A stretch of DNA of 64,000 bases from Andeanibacterium fulvum. Lineage in GTDB: Bacteria; Pseudomonadota; Alphaproteobacteria; Sphingomonadales; Sphingomonadaceae. The notes under the pieces are model-generated. The model did not search any database and had not been told where the DNA came from. It saw only the letters and a list, made by a program, of their open reading frames with translations. The stretch is from contig NZ_JBANRM010000001.1 of NCBI RefSeq assembly GCF_037154085.1, positions 1,116,001 through 1,180,000 on the forward strand, in the 5' to 3' direction. Positions 9,313-15,570 of this stretch are shown one piece after another. The translations under genes and the position numbers were made by a program. How positions within the stretch are numbered: position 1 is the stretch's first letter; each line of letters starts with the position of its first letter.

Positions 9313-9549
9313 ACATCAGAGGAACGACCGCCCGGTGCTGGAGCGGGGACGCTGCGGGAAGCCGTTCACAGGCTTAAACGAGGGGGCAGCGCGAACCCTT
9401 CGGAAAGGGCGTCAAAAAAGTCCGGTCAGCTTGCGTTAAGCCGCCGGGCCGGATTTCTGGCGCTCCGCTATTCAGAAAATTTGGATCGGGGCGCCTTGAG
9501 ACTCTTCCGGCAAGACGGCCAGCATGGCGACAGCCCGCGCATTGCGCGC

Positions 9550-10149
9550 ATGGCGCAGAACGACGATCGCCGCGCAGGCAGTCAGTCGGAAGACGATACG
9601 CGCCTTGTCGCCCTTGCCGGCAAGGGCAGTGTCGATGCCTTCACCATTATAGTCGAACGGCACAGTTCCGCCCTCTACCGTGTTGCCTATCGCATGCTCG
9701 GGGACGGAGCCGAGGCGGAGGACGTGGTCCAGGAATGCTTCGCCCGCCTGTGGACGCAGGCCGCCAACTGGAGCGCGCGCGGTGCCGGGCTGGTCGGCTG
9801 GCTCCACCGCGTAACCATGAACCTGTGTCTCGACCGGCTGCGCAAGACCCGCCCGTCCTTTTGCGACACTCTCCCGGATATCCATGACGAGGCCCCGCTG
9901 GCCGACCGGCGCATCGAAGGGCACGAGGCGCGCATGGCGATCGAGCGGGCGCTCAACGCCTTGCCGCCCCACTACCGGGCCGCCCTGGCACTCAGCTATT
10001 TCGAAGGCTTCCCCAATTCTGTAGCCTGCGACGCCATGGACATGAACCTCAAGGCCTTCGAGTCCCTGCTCGTGCGTGCGCGGCGCCAGCTGCGCGGCCT
10101 GCTGGAATCGAGCGAATTTTCGCTGGCCGATGTGGAATTCATGCCATGA
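9550..10149 (+). CDS. ECF-type RNA polymerase sigma factor
   Basis: This is a 199-residue extracytoplasmic-function sigma factor. Region 2 is seen in VERHSSALYRVAYRMLGDGAEAEDVVQECFARLW (split here by me into one continuous domain of about residues 30-65), and the promoter-contact helix in LHRVTMNLCLDRLRK. Region 4 is ALPPHYRAALALSYFEGF followed by the recognition helix DMNLKAFESLLVRARRQL. It ends with the start codon of the next gene (ATGA overlap), the usual sign of coupling with an anti-sigma factor. The ATG at 9550 has no strong ribosome site; an in-frame TTG at 9496 is possible. The frame stays open far upstream, but that part is only antisense to the autotransporter. Confidence 0.88.
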   Translation: MAQNDDRRAGSQSEDDTRLVALAGKGSVDAFTIIVERHSSALYRVAYRMLGDGAEAEDVVQECFARLWTQAANWSARGAGLVGWLHRVTMNLCLDRLRKTRPSFCDTLPDIHDEAPLADRRIEGHEARMAIERALNALPPHYRAALALSYFEGFPNSVACDAMDMNLKAFESLLVRARRQLRGLLESSEFSLADVEFMP

Positions 10150-10916
10150 TTACGCGGCATAACGAGGCGGAAGCCGCTCTGGACCGCGCGCTCTCCCGCA
10201 CGCCCACTCCGCAGGTCCCGCCGGGACTGTCGGCGCGAATCGTGGCTGACGTCACTCGCCTGCCGCAGGACGCTCCCGGCCTCATCCGCAGCGATACGTC
10301 CCATTCGCCCGAAGCGCCGCGCAGCCGGCTGGCAACGGGTTTCGCAGTCGCAGCCGTGCTTGCGATCGGCCTTCTCGGCACGGCCTTGATCACGCGCAGC
10401 GGCGAGCGCGGCATGCCTCCGCCGGACCGCATGCTCGCAGCCGATGTGTCCCCGGCCTCGGCCCCGACCGCACCACCGCTTGGCAGCCAGTCCCCTGCCC
10501 TCGCCGAGGCGGCACTCGATGTGCCTTCCGCAACCAGCGCCCCGGGTAACCGGAATAGACAGGCTACGCAGATCGATCCCCAGAATATCGCCAGCGAGCG
10601 GCCGGAAAGCGTCAGCCACGCATCGAAAGCTCTTGCCGTTCGCCAGTCTGTCACAGCGCCTGCAACGCCGCAGGCTCCTACCGGGCAGCAGCAGCCGGTG
10701 GAACTCGCCCACAAAGATAATCCAGCCGAAACGCCCACAATCGGCCCAGTGGATTCCTCGGCATCGCCCGCACCTGTCTATGGCCCGCCTGCGGCGCAAG
10801 GCCTCGGCGTAGCCGGCGGCAAGCTGAACCCTCCCGCAACACAGGGCCCGCCGCGGAGCGAGCCTTCGCATGCCGGCCCCGGCGGCAGCACGGGCGGCCC
10901 CAACCGCCCCTGGTAA
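10146..10916 (+). CDS. Single-pass membrane protein, probable anti-sigma factor
   Basis: The 256-residue protein overlaps the sigma gene by 4 bp (ATGA). The N-terminal 55 residues are cytoplasmic and hydrophilic, then comes one membrane segment at about residues 62-80 (TGFAVAAVLAIGLLGTAL), then a long Pro/Ala/Ser-rich, low-complexity periplasmic tail. I see no zinc-binding HxxxCxxC motif of the ZAS type. The call rests on position, topology and length; a function as a sensor of envelope stress is inferred. The tail looks disordered, so it may span the periplasm or be a protease target. Confidence 0.65.
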   Translation: MITRHNEAEAALDRALSRTPTPQVPPGLSARIVADVTRLPQDAPGLIRSDTSHSPEAPRSRLATGFAVAAVLAIGLLGTALITRSGERGMPPPDRMLAADVSPASAPTAPPLGSQSPALAEAALDVPSATSAPGNRNRQATQIDPQNIASERPESVSHASKALAVRQSVTAPATPQAPTGQQQPVELAHKDNPAETPTIGPVDSSASPAPVYGPPAAQGLGVAGGKLNPPATQGPPRSEPSHAGPGGSTGGPNRPW

Positions 10917-11001
10917 GCGCCAGGCGAGGCGCCGGAGCCGCCTTTGCAGGCAGTCCTGCACAGCCAATTCAAAATTACTCGCAAATCGCACGTCTAATCA
11001 G

Positions 11002-11031
11002 TTGACAGCCCGCCCACCCCCCCGCTATCGG
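11002..11031 (+). promoter_or_regulatory. Sigma-70-like promoter of tRNA-Leu
   Basis: TTGACA at 11002-11007 and TATCGG at 11026-11031 are separated by 18 nt and lie about 45 nt before the tRNA. The -35 box is perfect and the -10 box is weak. Confidence 0.55.
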
Positions 11032-11075
11032 CCCGCTCCTACCTGCTGTTCCGGAGCTTTTCCGAAGCAGCCCGT

Positions 11076-11162
11076 GCCCAGATGGCGGAATTGGTAGACG
11101 CACCGTCTTCAGGTGGCGGCGCTCGCAAGGGCGTGGAGGTTCGAGTCCTCTTCTGGGCACCA
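11076..11162 (+). tRNA. tRNA-Leu (anticodon CAG)
   Basis: The 87-nt cloverleaf has acceptor GCCCAGA pairing with TCTGGGC, an encoded CCA end, a D-arm with GGTAGA, an anticodon stem CCGTC/GGCGG around TTCAGGT (anticodon CAG), a long class II variable arm (CGCTC-GCAA-GGGCG) and a T-loop TTCGAGT. The long variable arm and anticodon give Leu. The integrase gene starts just downstream, and pieces of the tRNA 3' half recur at 15280 and 15422, so this gene is the insertion target of the island. Confidence 0.97.
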
Positions 11163-11257
11163 TCACCTCCTAAGCCATTGATTGGCTTAGGAATGCTAGG
11201 AAATCCAAGGCTTTTCCCCAAGTGGCTGCTACAAATGTAACAGTCAGGGAAGCCGAA

Positions 11258-12739
11258 ATGTGTTCCTATCTTCGCCCGAGAAATGGTGGCGTATATTACA
11301 CCCGCATGGTGGTCCCGCCCCGACTTCGGTCAATCATCGGGAAAAGCGATCTAGGCCGCTCACTGAAAACGAAAGACCGCGCCGAAGCTAAGCGGCTACT
11401 GCCCGCGTGGCTTGAAGAGGCGCAATCCATTATAGCGGCTGCCGAAAGAGAGCTTGCCGACCGAGAAGCCCGCGCGGCTTCAAATGCTGTCATCTATCCT
11501 ATGACCCAGAGCCAAGCGGATTGGGAGGACGAAAACGCCGAGTTCTGGCAGGAGTTCGAGCGAAGGGATGAAGCTAATGCGGAAGCCGAAGAGGCATTGG
11601 AAGCAAGGCTCAGTCGTCCGGTCGAACTGCTGAGCGAAAACGAGGCGGCAGCGAAGCGCTTGCTGAGAAGCGCCCGCTATGAGCGCGACCGTTATCGAGA
11701 ACGGTATTATCGAAGGAAGCGAAGGGACGCGGCTGCCCCCGCTCGGATTGCTCCAAGTTCCCCGGAGCCCGCCGTCACCATCACCGGAATGTTTGAAGGA
11801 TACGCCTCCCAAGATGGGATCAACGAGGCCACTGCCCGGCAGTTTCGGGCGATCATCAAGCATCTGGTCGCATTCCTGGGCCATGACGATGCAAAGGCGG
11901 TCACGTTGCCAGACTTGGCACGGTGGCGAGAGCACTTGCTCCAAGAGCCAATGGCGGACGGCAAGCCCCGCTCCGCCAAAACGATCAACGGTAGTTATCT
12001 GGCCGCTGCAAACGTCGTGTTTTCTTATGGCCTCAATATGCTGTTGATCGCAGCGAATCCGACAACCGGCTTGGCTAAGGCTCGCGTCCCGAAAGTCGCC
12101 AAGCTGCGAGAGAAGGACTTCACTAAGGCAGAGCGGCGCACCATCCTCGCAGCAGCACTCCTCCCGACGGATGGCAGACTTTCACAAGAGCGCGCCTTTG
12201 CTCGCCGGTGGGTTCCTTGGCTCTGCGCATATACTGGCGCACGAGTGAATGAGATGACCCAGATACGGAAAGAGGACATTCAGAAGATCGACGGTGTTTG
12301 GACGGTTCGCATCACGCCAGAGGCAGGAGGGGTTAAGACCAATGAGGCCCGAACCGTCCCTTTGCACGAACACTTGATTGACCAAGGCTTTGTCGCGGCG
12401 ATCAGCGGCAAGGATGATGGCCCCCTGTTTTATGACCCGGACCGGCAAAGGGGCGGGAGCGTCCGAGGACAGCACAAGAAGGTTGGCATGTTTTTGGCCC
12501 AGTGGGTGCGTGACCTGGGCGTCAATGATCCTAATGTTCAACCCAATCACGCTTGGCGACACACGTTCAAAGGCATCTGCTTGGAAGCTGGGATCGAAGA
12601 ACGGGCGGCTGATTACATGCAAGGTCACGCCTCAAAAGGGCAGGGACGCAAATACGGTTCAAACACAATCCCAGCACTGGCCAACCAGCTTGCCAAGTTT
12701 CCCCGTTTTGAGATTGGTGAGGGGTTGGCGGAAGTCTGA
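11258..12739 (+). CDS. Tyrosine-type site-specific integrase
   Basis: This 493-residue protein is a phage/island integrase. The N-terminal part (NGGVYYTRMVVPPRLR, then KTKDRAEAKRLLP) is the DNA arm-binding type. A charged coiled region follows, and a core-binding domain lies around residues 185-285. The catalytic domain keeps the pentad: Arg329 in TGARVNEMTQI, Lys in GGVKTNEARTVPL, HAWRH, the GHASKG His, and the nucleophile Tyr466 in GRKYGSNTI. It should therefore be active. I chose the ATG at 11258 because AGGGA lies just upstream; a GTG at 11222 would add 12 residues. It lies about 95 bp downstream of the tRNA that it presumably targets, pointing inward. Confidence 0.95.
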   Translation: MCSYLRPRNGGVYYTRMVVPPRLRSIIGKSDLGRSLKTKDRAEAKRLLPAWLEEAQSIIAAAERELADREARAASNAVIYPMTQSQADWEDENAEFWQEFERRDEANAEAEEALEARLSRPVELLSENEAAAKRLLRSARYERDRYRERYYRRKRRDAAAPARIAPSSPEPAVTITGMFEGYASQDGINEATARQFRAIIKHLVAFLGHDDAKAVTLPDLARWREHLLQEPMADGKPRSAKTINGSYLAAANVVFSYGLNMLLIAANPTTGLAKARVPKVAKLREKDFTKAERRTILAAALLPTDGRLSQERAFARRWVPWLCAYTGARVNEMTQIRKEDIQKIDGVWTVRITPEAGGVKTNEARTVPLHEHLIDQGFVAAISGKDDGPLFYDPDRQRGGSVRGQHKKVGMFLAQWVRDLGVNDPNVQPNHAWRHTFKGICLEAGIEERAADYMQGHASKGQGRKYGSNTIPALANQLAKFPRFEIGEGLAEV

Positions 12740-12855
12740 GACCAGATGATCCGCCATCAAGGCAGTGGCTCAATAATGCCCCACGGCTCCCGAACTAAGA
12801 TAGATAGTCCAGGCTCGAAGGCTGCGGATGGAGCCTCATTATATCCATGGCTAAG

Positions 12856-12907
12856 CCATGTCTTCCCATGGGTATTTTAATAGATATGAACCTTAGGGGC
12901 CTAGCGG
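12856..12907 (+). repeat. Island non-coding repeat, copy A (short form)
   Basis: This copy shares, in the same order, the blocks CCATGTCT, TCCCATGGG, AATAGATATGA, ACCTT-AGGGGC and GCGG with the copy at 12931-13029, but lacks two internal segments of about 20 nt each. It looks like a deletion derivative of the longer copy. Confidence 0.65.
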
Positions 12908-12930
12908 GATGGAGTTTGTCCGGCTCTCCC

Positions 12931-13029
12931 CCATGTCTATTCCATTGGTACAATGTGGTATCCCATGGGGATTCCTGAAATAGATATGAGGGAGGCCGGC
13001 AAGCATGAACCTTGAGGGGCGCTGAGCGG
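12931..13029 (+). repeat. Island non-coding repeat, copy B (long form)
   Basis: The longer partner of the repeat at 12856. It has an extra segment with the CATTG-GTA-CAATG dyad after CCATGTCT, and another G-rich insertion after AATAGATATGA. Its role is unknown; a recombinase or integrase binding site is possible. Confidence 0.65.
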
Positions 13030-13290
13030 TCTGTGAGATGCCGGTGACACCAAGCTGCCAAGCAGCCTCTCCCAAGGTGTCATAAAGCTAACCGACCAAG
13101 GCCAATCGCTTCCTGTGTGCGTGATGGTATCAAATCCACCGACGAGACGGAATGCAGTTCGCCTCCCCTAGTCGTTTCAGGCAATACGCGTCGGAGGCGC
13201 ACCAGGAGGTCGTGGAGTGCGCAAGGCACCCTTCCCTCCCCGCCGGACAATGGACATGAGCCTTCTCCTTCCTGAGCCGTCGCCGAACGA

Positions 13291-13950
13291 TCAGGAACTC
13301 AACCGAACCAAGGCACGATGGAGATTTGTGGGATGCCACTTCCCGCCCCCCGGTGACGGCACCCCTTCGTCATTTAAGCGGGCCGCCATTGCACGGATAC
13401 TCAGCCCTTCGTCTCGCATGGCCGATAGTCGCCCTGCGAACGGCTCCAGGCGCTCCACCGCGTCCGCCTTGTTCCGACTAGCCAGCACCGCGCCATTGCG
13501 CCCCAGGACCGTTCCACGCGCTTTTGCGGCGGCGAGTGCGGCCTTGGTCCGCTGCGAGATGATTTCCGCTTCCTTTTCCGCCAGGGCGGCGAACAGGTGC
13601 AGTTGGAAACGGTCGGCATGGGGCATGTCAGCAACCGCGAAGTCCACCCCCGTTTCCATGAGGCCAGAGACGAAGTGGACATTGCGCGCCAGGCGATCCA
13701 GCTTGGCCAGGACCAGCCGTGCCTTGCTGCGCTTTGCCTGTGTCAGTGCCGCCAGCAGTTGAGGGCGCTTGGCCAGGGCGTTGCTACCCTTACCCGTCTC
13801 CACCTCCACATATTCCCCGATCAACTCCAGGCGCGCCTCAGCCGCGTACCGCGCCACCGCTTCGCGCTGGGCCTCCAGCCCCAGACCGCTCCGGCCCTGG
13901 CGATCAGTTGATACGCGCAGATAACTGATAGCCTGGCCTAGATATTCCAT
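13291..13950 (-). CDS. Serine recombinase (resolvase/invertase family)
   Basis: The 219-residue protein has the catalytic domain of small serine recombinases: the nucleophilic Ser in YLRVSTDRQGRSGLGLEAQ, the conserved LAKLDRLARN, and a helix with EKEAEIISQRTKAAL. The C-terminal part (LSIRAMAARLNDEGVPSPGGGKWHPTNL) is a helix-turn-helix of the recombinase type. It may resolve cointegrates or invert DNA within the island. The ATG at 13950 has GAGGGG upstream; the track-length version from 13974 has no support. An imperfect 14-bp inverted repeat lies directly upstream and may be its site. Confidence 0.92.
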   Translation of the reverse strand: MEYLGQAISYLRVSTDRQGRSGLGLEAQREAVARYAAEARLELIGEYVEVETGKGSNALAKRPQLLAALTQAKRSKARLVLAKLDRLARNVHFVSGLMETGVDFAVADMPHADRFQLHLFAALAEKEAEIISQRTKAALAAAKARGTVLGRNGAVLASRNKADAVERLEPFAGRLSAMRDEGLSIRAMAARLNDEGVPSPGGGKWHPTNLHRALVRLSS

Positions 13951-13966
13951 GAGCTTGCCCCTCACC

Positions 13967-13998
13967 GTACACACATTAACCTCTGTTTATATGTGCAC
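13967..13998. promoter_or_regulatory. Inverted repeat at the serine recombinase promoter
   Basis: Two 14-nt arms (GTACACACATTAAC and GTTTATATGTGCAC) around CTCT match at 11 of 14 positions as inverted repeats. It sits 17 nt before the recombinase start codon. It could be a crossover site (as resolvases often bind next to their own gene) or an operator. The remaining 213 bp up to the cargo gene shows nothing else clear. Confidence 0.5.
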
Positions 13999-14211
13999 AG
14001 TCTACATGACAAGAGGTCTGTTGCGCCATCGAGGGGGTGCCGGGGGATTTTCTCCCATTCTGGTAGGAGGGAGGGTCGCGCATAGGCGCGTCAGATTCAG
14101 ATTGTGAAGTGGTATGGCGGCATAGTTGTAGGCGCTGTAGGGCCTGTAGACTTGATATGGAGGGAATCCGACTTCATATGGGATCTAGATTAAACGATAG
14201 GATGAACTGTC

Positions 14212-14763
14212 ATGCCCACCACCATAACGTTGCCCGACGAGCTGTTTGCCAAGCTTCAGAAACATGCGATTCCGCTTGTGGATACACCGCTGACCGTAAT
14301 TGAGCGGGCGCTCACCGCTTTGGCGCAGGGGGACGAGGAGCCGACTGCAGCGGAGGGCTCCAGCGTCCGTTCCTTCAATCCCGCCGCCCCTCCCAGCCTC
14401 ACCTACACCACCCCGCACCTGGTGCGGATTGGCGGCAAGCTGCTCCCTGGTAGCAAGACTTATTGGAACCCGCTGATGTTCGCGGTGATTGCTGAGGCCG
14501 CAGAGCGGGGCGTCCGCTCCGAAGATATCTGTGATCTACTGACCGTAAACTACCAGAAGGGAAAGAAAGAGGACGCGGGTTTCAATTACATACCGAACGC
14601 TGGCATTTCGGTCCAAGGTCAGGATGCAAATGGCGCGTGGAGGCAGGTATACCGCTTAGCTTCCAGCTTGGGCATATCGGTACAAGTAGAGTTCGGTTGG
14701 CAGAACACCGAGAAAGCCGCCATGCCGAACACCGCTGGCTCGTTCTACATTGAAGGTGAATGA
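14212..14763 (+). CDS. Island cargo protein with N-terminal ribbon-helix-helix-like segment, unknown function
   Basis: I do not recognise this 183-residue protein as a named family. Residues 1-40 (TTITLPDELFAKLQKHA, then TVIERALTALAQG) resemble a beta-strand plus two-helix ribbon-helix-helix motif like the N-terminus of SeqA, so DNA binding as a dimer is plausible. After a short linker, residues 60-183 form a separate domain with conserved-looking runs YWNPLMFAVIAEAAERG, YQKGKKEDAGFNYIP and GISVQGQDANGAWRQVYRLA. The last residues overlap a weak upstream start of the next gene, and the AGGAGG of the next gene overlaps this stop codon, so the two are coupled. It is the main cargo of the island. 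Confidence 0.8.
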   Translation: MPTTITLPDELFAKLQKHAIPLVDTPLTVIERALTALAQGDEEPTAAEGSSVRSFNPAAPPSLTYTTPHLVRIGGKLLPGSKTYWNPLMFAVIAEAAERGVRSEDICDLLTVNYQKGKKEDAGFNYIPNAGISVQGQDANGAWRQVYRLASSLGISVQVEFGWQNTEKAAMPNTAGSFYIEGE

Positions 14764-14773
14764 GGAGGCTATT

Positions 14774-15235
14774 TTGAGCGACAAGATTGCGCAAGCAATG
14801 CTGACCATTAGCAAGATCACGGACCCTGACAAGCTCCACACAATTATCCGCAACGCGAACGTTGCAAAAGAAACTGCTGTGGCGCGGGCAGCGCAGGAGC
14901 GCCTCTATGAGGTTGCACCCGCGTTTGCTCCGGGCAGTTTTGAGCACGCTGTCTGGAAATGCATCTACGCGCTGGAGGATGCCAAGACTGAAGAGAGGGG
15001 ATTAACAATCCGCCTCGGTCGTACCCGGCAAAAAATTGCCAGAGATGGCGAGTATCAAACTGTCCTGGATTTGGTGACTGGTAAGAAGTCGTCGGGGTTC
15101 GACATGATGATCGAACGCGATATGCCGCAGTACACCTTTGAGGCCGTCACGCTTCGCCACCCTGAATTGTTCGACCACGAAACACGGAAGCTGGCCAGCG
15201 AGCGCTTGGCGGAAGTTGGGTACAAGGGGGAGTGA
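14774..15235 (+). CDS. Island cargo protein, unknown function, coupled to the RHH gene
   Basis: This 153-residue protein starts at a TTG with a perfect AGGAGG five nt upstream (14763-14768). An in-frame TTG at 14750 would lack that spacing. The N-terminus is helical (LSDKIAQAMLTISKITDPDKL), then a basic middle (RLGRTRQKIAR) and a mixed C-terminal half with a Met/Asp/Glu-rich run (FDMMIERDMPQYTFEAV). No transmembrane segment, signal or nuclease motif is evident. Coupling to the preceding RHH-like gene suggests a two-protein unit; a defence, partitioning or regulatory role cannot be decided from sequence. Confidence 0.75.
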   Translation: MSDKIAQAMLTISKITDPDKLHTIIRNANVAKETAVARAAQERLYEVAPAFAPGSFEHAVWKCIYALEDAKTEERGLTIRLGRTRQKIARDGEYQTVLDLVTGKKSSGFDMMIERDMPQYTFEAVTLRHPELFDHETRKLASERLAEVGYKGE

Positions 15236-15279
15236 GTACCGTGAGGAACTTGGCCTGATATTCGCTTGCCAGTCTGGCC

Positions 15280-15292
15280 GGTTCGAGTCCTC
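15280..15292 (+). repeat. Partial copy of tRNA-Leu T-arm (attachment-site remnant)
   Basis: Thirteen bases (GGTTCGAGTCCTC) are identical to 11138-11150 in the tRNA-Leu gene; the following 12 bases match at only about half. It sits just after the cargo genes and may be an older or inner attachment site. It also starts a small hairpin, GAGTCCT-CATTT-AGGACTC. The next 130 bp up to the outer copy hold only a short minus-strand frame of doubtful value. Confidence 0.55.
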
Positions 15293-15421
15293 ATTTAGGA
15301 CTCAAATCACTTCGCCTTTTGCTCCCCACTTGCCCAAACTGCTACAATCGGGTCTTCCAACTACTATAGCAGCCATTTGGAAAAGCATGGATTTCTGCGG
15401 TTTTCTGGCGATAAGTGCCTT

Positions 15422-15439
15422 GTCCTCTTCTGGCACCAT
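15422..15439 (+). repeat. Outer attachment site (copy of tRNA-Leu 3' end)
   Basis: GTCCTCTTCTGG-CACCAT reproduces tRNA positions 11145-11163 with one G missing. It is followed after about 26 bp by a strong terminator, as expected for the original downstream flank of the tRNA gene. I take it as the right end of the island. Confidence 0.75.
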
Positions 15440-15465
15440 TCCTTTCCAACTATCGGAAACGACAG

Positions 15466-15502
15466 GGAAACCTCGCTTCGGCGGGGTTCCTTCGGCGTTT
15501 TT
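15466..15502 (+). terminator. Rho-independent terminator, probably displaced from tRNA-Leu
   Basis: GGAAACCTCGC pairs with GCGGGGTTCC (one bulged A, one G-T pair) around a TTCG tetraloop, followed by TTCGGCG and five T. No gene ends just before it, but it would terminate tRNA-Leu if the island were absent. A second small hairpin (TGCCG/CGGCA) follows at 15506-15521. Confidence 0.75.
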
Positions 15503-15570
15503 GGCTGCCGCTCGGGCGGCATAAAAAACTCGTAGGCCCTGTGCCTCGCTTACCGTGCTAGAGCGGGCCC

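Larger units (their letters stand above)
12740..13290. other. Non-coding centre of the island
   Basis: This 550-bp gap lies between the convergent integrase and recombinase genes. I find no credible gene; small frames here lack ribosome sites and family features. It holds a perfect palindrome at 12846-12860 (CATGGCT-A-AGCCATG), a CATTG-GTA-CAATG dyad at 12943-12955, and two copies of a non-coding repeat listed separately. Confidence 0.7.
11163..15439. mobile_element. Genomic island integrated in tRNA-Leu(CAG)
   Basis: The 4.3-kb segment begins at the 3' end of an intact tRNA-Leu and ends at an imperfect copy of the last 19 nt of that tRNA (15422-15439, one G missing), directly followed by a strong terminator with T-run that would suit the tRNA. 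It carries a tyrosine integrase reading away from the tRNA, a serine recombinase and two cargo genes, and is visibly less GC-rich than its flanks. The single-base deletion in the right copy and a second partial copy at 15280 suggest an old or composite insertion. The exact crossover point cannot be fixed by eye. Confidence 0.82.

Noticed and set aside
7108..9549. Very long plus-strand open frame joined to the sigma factor gene
   Set aside because: It is antisense to the autotransporter; only the part from about 9550 has sigma-factor motifs. The upstream part is a high-GC shadow frame.
12795..13339. Small minus-strand frames between the integrase and recombinase genes
   Set aside because: They lie on the repeats or overlap the recombinase end, with no start signals or family likeness.
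15280..15310. A second tRNA gene, because of the T-arm-like GGTTCGAGTCC
   Set aside because: No acceptor, D-arm or anticodon arm can be built upstream; it is a fragment matching the tRNA-Leu.
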